A stretch of 15,026 nt of DNA from Rhodobiaceae bacterium (GTDB taxonomy: Bacteria; Pseudomonadota; Alphaproteobacteria; Rhizobiales; TMED25), in assembly GCA_002704755.1 (NCBI GenBank), contig PAHC01000011.1:364431-379456 (forward strand), in the 5' to 3' direction. Positions 7,099 through 12,993 of the stretch are shown here, piece after piece. Numbering within the stretch: position 1 is the stretch's first letter; each line of letters starts with the position of its first letter. Under the pieces are notes generated by a model. That model saw nothing but the letters and a program-made list of their open reading frames with translations. It did no database searches and was not told the DNA's origin. Position numbers and translations under genes: made by a program.

Positions 7099-7738
7099 GA
7101 TCTTTATAATTGTTGTTACTTTATTACTTTTCAACGTGTCCGCTCATGCAGAAAATGAAATTAGTATATATTCGGGCTATCAAACCCTGCCGCATGCCAA
7201 CTTAAATGGTACCGCCTATGGAGATGCAATTGATAAGACTATAGGATGGGAGGGTAAAAGTTTTTCATCACCTCCATACTATGGGCTAAAATATGTCAAT
7301 TGGGATTATAATATTGGTTATGGAATAGAATTTACACATGCAAAAGCCTACGCCCCTGTTACTGAAATGCCTACTAACTTTTCAAGACTTGAATTAACAG
7401 ATGGACTCAATCTTATAACTGCAAACGCTTATAAACGTTGGGATGGAAATCTTTATAATCCATTTATTGTAGCTGGGTTAGGAGTTTCGGTTCCACACGT
7501 TGATATTACATATACAAAAAATGGTACAACTCATAAAACCTATGAATACCAATTTGCAGGTGGCGCTGTAAGGCTTGGCGGCGGAATCAGCTACCCTATA
7601 AATAGTGATTATTCAATTTTTAGTGAATACCAATTTACATATAGTATGAATGAACTTGATTTAGTCAATGATGGTGGAACATTATCAGTAAATCTTGTTA
7701 CCAATGCAATTAACTTCGGCGTATCCAGAAAATTTTAG
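7088..7738 (+). CDS. Outer-membrane beta-barrel protein, probably lipid A oxidase (LpxQ)-like
   Basis: A 216-residue exported protein. Residues 1-21 are a signal peptide with an AHA cleavage site before Glu22. The mature part is rich in alternating hydrophobic strands and ends in SRKF, the terminal phenylalanine expected for insertion by the BAM complex. Segments such as ISIYSGYQTLPHA, GWEGKSF-PPYYGLKYVNW, GIEFTHAKAYA and PHVDITYTKNG resemble, from memory, proteins annotated as lipid A oxidase LpxQ in alphaproteobacteria. In Rhizobium that enzyme oxidises the proximal glucosamine of lipid A to 2-aminogluconate. The resemblance is recalled, not tested, so an ordinary 8-stranded barrel of unknown role remains possible. 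It overlaps the Trm112-like gene by 11 bases and converges on the ubiH-type gene across 8 bases. Confidence 0.7.
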   Translation: MKNKIFIIVVTLLLFNVSAHAENEISIYSGYQTLPHANLNGTAYGDAIDKTIGWEGKSFSSPPYYGLKYVNWDYNIGYGIEFTHAKAYAPVTEMPTNFSRLELTDGLNLITANAYKRWDGNLYNPFIVAGLGVSVPHVDITYTKNGTTHKTYEYQFAGGAVRLGGGISYPINSDYSIFSEYQFTYSMNELDLVNDGGTLSVNLVTNAINFGVSRKF

Positions 7739-7746
7739 TCCTATCT

Positions 7747-8970
7747 CTAACTAATTGGTATTCCCTGAATTAATTTTGACATCGTTCGTTTTGTGCCAGC
7801 TCCTTCTTCTACAAAACTCTTTTTTAATTTTGGGATTTTGCTCACAAAATTAATTGCGAAGTCTTTTAAGGGTTCAATTGCCTGAATATTATTTGAATAT
7901 AGTCGATTAATTGCATCAAATGTCATTGCTGACGTTACAATGTCTGGCATTCGTTTTCTTTCATATACTTGCAGCACATTTTTATTACTAAAATCTAGAC
8001 CATATTTGATGGAGTCTATGATATTTTCAGATAAATATGCTACATCCCTCAATCCAATATTTGTGCCTTGACCTGCTAAAGGATGCACCGAGTGAGCAGC
8101 ATCACCAATAAATGCGACTCTTGTGTCAATCAATCTTCGTATTATACTAAAATTTAAATCAAAAAAACCAATGTTTTCTATCTTACTTATTTTACCAATA
8201 TAATCTCTTGTTTGCATTTGAACTTCTTCAAGAAGTTTATTTCTGTCTAGCTGGTTTAAATTATTCATGAAATTCTTAGTCCCTGACCAAACTAGTGAAG
8301 ATTGGTAATCCCCGAATGGTAAAATTGCAATTGGACCGGTGTTTAAGAAATTTTCTATTGCAATATTATCATTTTTTTTGGAATGCGTAATAAGACATGA
8401 CAAAGCTGTTTGATCATAATCCCAAGAAATAGATTTTATACCGAGAATCTTTTTAACTATTGATCTTCTTCCGTCACCTGCCACAATTAACTTTGATGAG
8501 AAATCATATTGATTCGAAGAAATTAAAGCACTCTCATTATTTATATCTAAACTATTAATTTCAGTTTCAAATAATTCGATGGTTTTATACTTTTCAATTT
8601 GCTGAGATAAAATCTTTCGCAAATCACTCTCATTAATTATGTAAGAAGCAATATTTTGGTCAATATGATTATTAAATTCTAAAATACCGCTCTTAGATTC
8701 TTGCTTGCCCTTATGCGTAACTATAATTTTTTTCACAGGATAACAATACGGTTCAATAAGACTCCAAATGTCCAGTGCTTTACACATATTAACAGTTGAA
8801 AGAGATATTGATAAGGCCCTAACGTAGTCTTGAGACTTGATCTCTTTATCTATCTGAGAAATTTTTATTCTATCTCCCAGTGTTTTTGATAACACAAGAG
8901 AAAAAAATTGAGAAGTGATACCATTACCCATCACAATTATATCTGATGATATAGATTTTTTCTTATTCAT
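7747..8970 (-). CDS. ubiH: FAD-dependent ubiquinone-biosynthesis hydroxylase, UbiH/UbiF/COQ6 family
   Basis: A 407-residue flavoprotein monooxygenase of normal family length. It carries an N-terminal nucleotide-binding fold (IIVMGNGITS, residues 11-20), the RALSISLSTVNMCKAL segment (from 51) typical of UbiH-like proteins, AGDGRRSIVKKILGI, and the family signature GDAAHSVHPLAGQGTNIGL, with GDAAH at 289-293. Members hydroxylate the ring of ubiquinone precursors at C1, C5 or C6, at the inner membrane face. Which position applies here cannot be told; alphaproteobacteria also use UbiL and UbiM of this family. An oddity is Ser20 where the third glycine of GxGxxG is usual. It is divergent from tesB and starts with no clear Shine-Dalgarno. 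Confidence 0.88.
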   Translation of the reverse strand: MNKKKSISSDIIVMGNGITSQFFSLVLSKTLGDRIKISQIDKEIKSQDYVRALSISLSTVNMCKALDIWSLIEPYCYPVKKIIVTHKGKQESKSGILEFNNHIDQNIASYIINESDLRKILSQQIEKYKTIELFETEINSLDINNESALISSNQYDFSSKLIVAGDGRRSIVKKILGIKSISWDYDQTALSCLITHSKKNDNIAIENFLNTGPIAILPFGDYQSSLVWSGTKNFMNNLNQLDRNKLLEEVQMQTRDYIGKISKIENIGFFDLNFSIIRRLIDTRVAFIGDAAHSVHPLAGQGTNIGLRDVAYLSENIIDSIKYGLDFSNKNVLQVYERKRMPDIVTSAMTFDAINRLYSNNIQAIEPLKDFAINFVSKIPKLKKSFVEEGAGTKRTMSKLIQGIPIS

Positions 8971-8997
8971 TTTTTCTTGTCACATTATTTCTGCTAT

Positions 8998-9015
8998 ATA
9001 TACATATATGTATAT
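8998..9015. promoter_or_regulatory. 18-base perfect palindrome between ubiH and tesB
   Basis: ATATACATATATGTATAT is perfectly self-complementary and occupies the middle of the 71-base gap between two divergent genes, 27 bases from each start codon. That is where a shared operator or back-to-back -10 boxes would sit. The sequence is almost all A and T, so chance is a real alternative. Confidence 0.35.
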
Positions 9016-9041
9016 CTTATCTTAATTACATCGATATTGAA

Positions 9042-9905
9042 ATGAGTGCTGTAAAAAACCTATTAGATTTATTGGAATTAGAACGTATTGGTAACGATAG
9101 ATACATTGCATCTGCAAAAGAATATGGATGGAAGAGGATATTTGGTGGTTTAATTGTTGCACAAGCTATAGTGGCTGCATATAAAACTATCGATAATAAA
9201 TATTTACACTCACTCCATTCTTATTTTCTTAGAGCTGGTGATCCTGATATCCCAATTGAATATGATGTTGAAAAACTGAGAGATGGGAGGAGTTTTGGGC
9301 AAAGAATAATCTCTGCCTATCAAAATAATCACCTTATCTTTTACATGATCACTTCTTTCCACAAAGATGAAACTGGACTTTCTCATCAATTAGATCTTCC
9401 TGGAGATGTTAAAAATCCAAATGAATTATCTTCTGAAATAGAAATTTTGGACGAAATATTTAAGAAAAGTCTTCAAAATATTAAAGATACTAGAGATAGA
9501 GAACGACCAATTGAATTTCGCCCTGTAAGCCCCCGTAACATGGTCAATCCGAAAGAAGAGCCTCCAGAACAACTTCTTTGGTTAAGATTATCTGAGAAAG
9601 CTAATACAGATAGAATCTTAAACCAAGCTCTTCTCGCTTATGCAAGTGACTATACAATATTAGATACCGCACTTATGCCTCATGGCATTTCAATCTTTCA
9701 ACGAAATATACAGGTGGCAAGCCTTGACCATTCTATGTGGTTCCACAGACACTTTGATATAAACCAATGGATTCTCTATAATCAGAATAGTCCCAATACT
9801 TTTGGAAATAGAGGTTTTGCCCAAGGCAACATGTATTCTCAAGAGGGAAAATTACTTGCGTCTGTATCCCAAGAAGGCATGATAAGATTACTGCCTAATA
9901 ATTAA
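9042..9905 (+). CDS. tesB: Acyl-CoA thioesterase II TesB
   Basis: A 287-residue double-hotdog thioesterase of the same length as E. coli TesB; it hydrolyses medium and long acyl-CoA to fatty acid and CoA in the cytosol. The first hotdog has the FGGLIVAQAIVAA helix and LHSYFLRAGDPDIPIEYDVEKLRDGRSF; the second has YASDYTILDTALMPHG and LDHSMWFHRHF. The catalytic triad of TesB (Asp, Thr, Gln) maps to Asp229, Ser250 and Gln277, so the usual threonine appears as serine, a mild change. The ATG at 9042 lacks a Shine-Dalgarno. It stands alone: divergent from ubiH, and 171 bases before glnK, which has its own promoter. Confidence 0.93.
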   Translation: MSAVKNLLDLLELERIGNDRYIASAKEYGWKRIFGGLIVAQAIVAAYKTIDNKYLHSLHSYFLRAGDPDIPIEYDVEKLRDGRSFGQRIISAYQNNHLIFYMITSFHKDETGLSHQLDLPGDVKNPNELSSEIEILDEIFKKSLQNIKDTRDRERPIEFRPVSPRNMVNPKEEPPEQLLWLRLSEKANTDRILNQALLAYASDYTILDTALMPHGISIFQRNIQVASLDHSMWFHRHFDINQWILYNQNSPNTFGNRGFAQGNMYSQEGKLLASVSQEGMIRLLPNN

Positions 9906-9920
9906 TCAATAGCATTTTAG

Positions 9921-9937
9921 TGCCCATATATTAGGCA
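9921..9937. promoter_or_regulatory. Possible NtrC enhancer site upstream of glnK
   Basis: TGCCCATATATTAGGCA has the 17-base length and outer TGC/GCA ends of the NtrC consensus (TGCACC-N5-GGTGCA) but matches only 7 of its 12 defined positions. Its centre is about 122 bases before the start point predicted from the sigma-54 box, a typical enhancer distance. A half-site-like CACCC occurs 35 bases downstream (9956-9960). The call leans on location more than on sequence. Confidence 0.4.
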
Positions 9938-9992
9938 TAATATCAAATATTATTCACCCATATTTTTAATGCTATTTTTTTTTATATATATA

Positions 9993-10005
9993 TATCAGTT
10001 ACTTA
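9993..10005 (+). promoter_or_regulatory. IHF-binding site between enhancer and sigma-54 promoter
   Basis: TATCAGTTACTTA matches the IHF consensus WATCARNNNNTTR at every defined position. An A/T tract (9974-9995: nine T then alternating AT) lies beside it, as is common at IHF sites. It falls between the possible NtrC site and the sigma-54 box, where IHF bends DNA to bring the activator to the polymerase. Confidence 0.55.
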
Positions 10006-10023
10006 TATAGTTTTTGGCAAAAG

Positions 10024-10040
10024 TTGGCACGCCTTTTGCA
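10024..10040 (+). promoter_or_regulatory. Sigma-54 (RpoN) promoter of glnK-amtB
   Basis: TTGGCACGCCTTTTGCA fits the -24/-12 consensus TGGCAC-N5-TTGC exactly (TGGCAC 10025-10030, TTGC 10036-10039). Transcription should begin near 10051, about 26 bases before the glnK ATG. Such promoters need an activator, here presumably NtrC, and are normally silent without nitrogen limitation. Confidence 0.92.
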
Positions 10041-10062
10041 CTTATATTTGTAGAAATTTTTT

Positions 10063-10069
10063 AAAGGAG
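10063..10069 (+). promoter_or_regulatory. Strong ribosome binding site of glnK
   Basis: AAAGGAG is followed by a 7-base spacer and ATG at 10077. It is unusually good for this window and suits high expression on induction. Confidence 0.8.
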
Positions 10070-10076
10070 AAATTCA

Positions 10077-10415
10077 ATGAAATTAATTACAGCTATTATT
10101 AAGCCTTTTAAGCTTGATGATGTTAGGAAAGCTCTAGTTGATCTTGGAATAGAAGGAATGACCGTTACAGAAGTTAAAGGTTTCGGTCGTCAGAAAGGTC
10201 ATACAGAGGTTTATCGTGGGGCTGAATACGAAGTTAATTTTATACCAAAGATACAAATCGATCTTGTTATAAAAGATGAACTTCTTGAACCAGCTACAAG
10301 CGCTATTTGTGATGCAGCAAAAACAGATAAAGTCGGAGATGGAAAAATATTTGTTTTTGATGTACAGAGCGCCATAAGAATTAGGACTGGCGAAACAGAC
10401 GCTGCAGCCCTGTAA
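10077..10415 (+). CDS. glnK: Nitrogen regulatory protein PII (GlnK/GlnB family)
   Basis: A 112-residue PII protein of exact family length. It starts MKLITAIIKPFKLDDVRKAL. The T-loop contains Tyr51 (RGAEYEVNF), the residue uridylylated by GlnD. The nucleotide and 2-oxoglutarate site motifs are present (GFGRQKGH, KVGDGKIFV, AIRIRTGETDAAAL). PII trimers sense ATP/ADP and 2-oxoglutarate; the GlnK type binds AmtB at the membrane and blocks it when nitrogen is ample. Linkage to amtB, 17 bases downstream, supports GlnK over GlnB. The sigma-54 promoter implies nitrogen-limited expression. Confidence 0.96.
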   Translation: MKLITAIIKPFKLDDVRKALVDLGIEGMTVTEVKGFGRQKGHTEVYRGAEYEVNFIPKIQIDLVIKDELLEPATSAICDAAKTDKVGDGKIFVFDVQSAIRIRTGETDAAAL

Positions 10416-10432
10416 ATATTTAGGAGAAAAAA

Positions 10433-11722
10433 ATGTTAAAAAAATTATTACTATCAGCTATTGGTATAAGTTTCATAACTTATTCAATGACTGAGCCAGC
10501 AAACGCAGCAGCTGAAGATACAGTCTATGTATTCAATACTCTGCTCTTTTTAATTGGTGGTTTTCTTGTTATGTGGATGGCAGCAGGATTTGCCATGCTC
10601 GAAGCAGGCATGGTTAGATCAAAAAGTGTTTCCATGCAATGTACGAAAAATATAGCTTTATATGCAATAGCTGGTCTAGTATTTTGGCTAGTTGGATATA
10701 ACCTTATGTATGATGGGGTGGATGGAGGTTTCTTCGGAAGCTTTACTGCTTTCAGTGTGCCTGACCCATCTGCTGATACAGGTGATTATTCTGCTGCATC
10801 AGATTGGTTCTTCCAAATGGTATTTTGTGCTACAACAGCATCTATTGTCTCTGGTACTCTTGCAGAAAGAATTAAACTAATCCCATTCCTAATTTTCGTT
10901 GTACTTCTTTGCGGTGTCATTTACCCAATTCAAGGCGCGTGGCAGTGGGGTGGTGGATTCCTCTCAGAACTTGGATTTAGTGATTTTGCTGGATCAACAA
11001 TAGTACATTCTACAGGTGGATGGGCAGCTTTAATGGGTGCTCTAATTTTAGGAGCTCGTGCTGGCAGATATACAACTGATGGTAAAGTAAACCCAATGCC
11101 TGGTTCTTCAATGCCTCTAGCTACCCTCGGTACTTTTATACTATGGCTTGGTTGGTTTGGATTTAATGGCGGCTCTCAGTTAGCTCTTGGATCATTAGAA
11201 GATGCTTCATCTGTATCCAAAATATTTATGAATACAAATCTAGCAGCTGCTGGCGGTGTTGTTGCAGCAATCATCTTATCACAAATTTTGTATAAGAAAG
11301 TAGATCTGACAATGGCATTGAACGGCGCGCTAGCAGGCTTAGTATCAATCACAGCAGAGCCTCTAATGCCATCACCATTATCAGCTATAATTATCGGTGC
11401 AATCGGTGGTATCATTGTTGTTCTAGCGGTTCCTATGCTTGATAAATTTAAAATCGATGATGTGGTTGGTGCAATACCAGTTCACTTATTAGCAGGTATT
11501 TGGGGTACACTTATAGTGCCGTGGTCAAATCCTGACACAAGCGTTGTAACACAATTTATTGGTGTTATCTCAATAGGTCTCTTTGTAAGTGCGATAAGTG
11601 CTGTTGTTTGGTTTGTTTTAAAATCAACAATTGGTATTCGTGTCAGCGAAGAAGCCGAACTTAATGGTGTAGATAAAACTGAGTTAGGAATGGATGCTTA
11701 TCCAGACTTTACTAAGTCATAA
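10433..11722 (+). CDS. amtB: Ammonium transporter AmtB
   Basis: A 429-residue inner-membrane protein of normal Amt length, with a signal-peptide-like start ending TEPANAAAEDT, as in other proteobacterial AmtB. Hydrophobic helices fill the rest, consistent with the usual 11. The twin pore histidines are present: His192 in STIVHSTGGWAALMGA and His351 in AIPVHLLAGIWGT. GWFGFNGGSQLAL is also a family motif. AmtB trimers conduct ammonium inward as ammonia plus a proton and are gated by GlnK, whose gene precedes it. AGGAG at 10422-10426 lies 6 bases before the ATG. The transcript ends at the terminator 22 bases beyond the stop. Confidence 0.97.
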   Translation: MLKKLLLSAIGISFITYSMTEPANAAAEDTVYVFNTLLFLIGGFLVMWMAAGFAMLEAGMVRSKSVSMQCTKNIALYAIAGLVFWLVGYNLMYDGVDGGFFGSFTAFSVPDPSADTGDYSAASDWFFQMVFCATTASIVSGTLAERIKLIPFLIFVVLLCGVIYPIQGAWQWGGGFLSELGFSDFAGSTIVHSTGGWAALMGALILGARAGRYTTDGKVNPMPGSSMPLATLGTFILWLGWFGFNGGSQLALGSLEDASSVSKIFMNTNLAAAGGVVAAIILSQILYKKVDLTMALNGALAGLVSITAEPLMPSPLSAIIIGAIGGIIVVLAVPMLDKFKIDDVVGAIPVHLLAGIWGTLIVPWSNPDTSVVTQFIGVISIGLFVSAISAVVWFVLKSTIGIRVSEEAELNGVDKTELGMDAYPDFTKS

Positions 11723-11744
11723 TTTATAAACCATATTCTCCCAG

Positions 11745-11774
11745 AAAAGGTGGTCTACGGACCACCTTTTTTTT
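11745..11774 (+). terminator. Rho-independent terminator of glnK-amtB
   Basis: AAAAGGTGGTC (11745-11755) pairs perfectly with GACCACCTTTT (11760-11770) around the loop TACG, and eight T residues (11767-11774) end the structure. The closed loop C(UACG)G is of the very stable UNCG tetraloop class. It is the only strong intrinsic terminator I see in the window. Confidence 0.93.
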
Positions 11775-11807
11775 ATGAAACATTAACATACGTTTAACCT
11801 GAATTTC

Positions 11808-11827
11808 CTATAATTAGTCTATAATTA
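11808..11827 (+). promoter_or_regulatory. Tandem TATAAT boxes upstream of dapC
   Basis: CTATAATTA occurs twice (11808-11816 and 11819-11827), each with a perfect -10 hexamer (11809-11814, 11820-11825), just after the amtB terminator and before dapC. No good -35 sits at the right distance; TTAACA (11783-11788) is 20 bases from the first box. One or both may drive dapC-ftsK. Confidence 0.35.
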
Positions 11828-11840
11828 ATTATGAGGAATA

Positions 11841-12992
11841 ATGAGCTCAATATCTCCTTTTCAAAGAACAAGGGATCTCCTTTCAAAATACGACGGTAAG
11901 GATGATTGGATAGACTTATCCATCGGATCACCAAGGCATGATACACCAGAAATAATTAGGGATGTCCTTAATAGTAATTTTGATAAATATAGGAACTATC
12001 CATCTGCTAATACAAGTGCTCATTTTGGAAACAATTTATCCAAGTGGATTAAAAATAGATTTGAACTTAATTCAAATAATTTACAAGATAACCTGCTGCC
12101 TATATCTGGATCTCGAGAAGGTCTATTTTACGGTGGTTTATTGGCAACAAAATTAAAAAGCGGCAGATCTACTTTTATATTACCCGACCCATTTTATCCC
12201 GTCTATGCAACAGCAGGGCATTATACATCTAAAAAGATACTCGCATTGAGTGTCCATGAGACGGACAATTATTTGATAAATTTAGAAAAAATACCAAATG
12301 ATGTTTGGTCTGAAACAATCGCATTCTATTTATGTTCACCTTCAAATCCTCAAGGAACGATTGCGAATGATCAATATCTGAGGGATTTGTATGAATTATC
12401 GATAAAATATCAGTTTATAATTATCTCAGATGAGTGTTATTCCGAAATCTACCGAACAAAAGCACCAAATAGTATTTTGAAAATATCAGAAAAATATAAT
12501 TTTAAAAATATTTTATCGTTCAACTCATTATCAAAAAGATCAAATGCCCCAGGACTAAGATCAGGATACGTTTTTGGTGAAAAAAATATTATTGATGAAT
12601 TCTTTAACTTAAGAAACGTCGCTGCTCCAACTGTTCCAACACCAATTCAGATTGCTTCAGAAATATTATGGGCCGATGAAAGTCATGTAAAAAATAATCG
12701 TAAATTATATAATGAAAAATTTGAAACATTTCATTCAACATTAGATAAAAAATTCAATTTTAGAATTCCTGAAGGCGGTTTCTTTGCTTGGTTAAATATT
12801 TCTGAGTTTGGTTCAGATGAGTCTGTAACTATAAAATTATGGGAGTCCGGTATCAAAGTTATTCCAGGATCATATCTTTCTTTAAATACAGATCTAGGTA
12901 AAGATTCAAAGAAATTTATCAGGATTGCACTAGTTGGTGATAATGACGAAATATCAAAAGCAGCAAAAGTAATAAATAAGGTAATAAATTAA
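11841..12992 (+). CDS. dapC: Succinyl-diaminopimelate aminotransferase DapC (PLP fold type I)
   Basis: A 383-residue class I/II aminotransferase. DapC transfers an amino group from glutamate to N-succinyl-2-amino-6-oxopimelate in the diaminopimelate/lysine pathway, feeding peptidoglycan. Visible are DLSIGSPRHDTP near the start, YPSANTSAHF, SPSNPQGTIAN, the PLP-contacting Asp197 in SDECYSEIY, and Schiff-base Lys232 in FNSLSKRSNAPGLRSGYVFG. The SLSKRSN-PGLRSG block is the mark of the DapC group among related enzymes. FIRIALV near the end holds the carboxylate-binding arginine. GAGGA at 11833-11837 precedes the ATG by only 3 bases, a tight spacing. ftsK follows after one base. A different substrate within the subclass is possible. 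Confidence 0.85.
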   Translation: MSSISPFQRTRDLLSKYDGKDDWIDLSIGSPRHDTPEIIRDVLNSNFDKYRNYPSANTSAHFGNNLSKWIKNRFELNSNNLQDNLLPISGSREGLFYGGLLATKLKSGRSTFILPDPFYPVYATAGHYTSKKILALSVHETDNYLINLEKIPNDVWSETIAFYLCSPSNPQGTIANDQYLRDLYELSIKYQFIIISDECYSEIYRTKAPNSILKISEKYNFKNILSFNSLSKRSNAPGLRSGYVFGEKNIIDEFFNLRNVAAPTVPTPIQIASEILWADESHVKNNRKLYNEKFETFHSTLDKKFNFRIPEGGFFAWLNISEFGSDESVTIKLWESGIKVIPGSYLSLNTDLGKDSKKFIRIALVGDNDEISKAAKVINKVIN

Positions 12993-12993
12993 A

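Noticed and set aside
9937..9953. Hairpin ATAATAT-CAA-ATATTAT as a tesB terminator
   Set aside because: The stem is entirely A/T with no following T-tract, so it is too weak to call; it also sits inside the glnK control region.
9908..9976. Inverted repeat AATAGCATT (9908-9916) / AATGCTATT (9968-9976)
   Set aside because: The arms are only 9 bases and 51 bases apart, with no terminal repeats or target duplication; not enough for a mobile-element or operator call.
10692..10880. Alternative-frame open frame inside amtB
   Set aside because: It overlaps conserved AmtB helices in another frame and has no ribosome site or family features.
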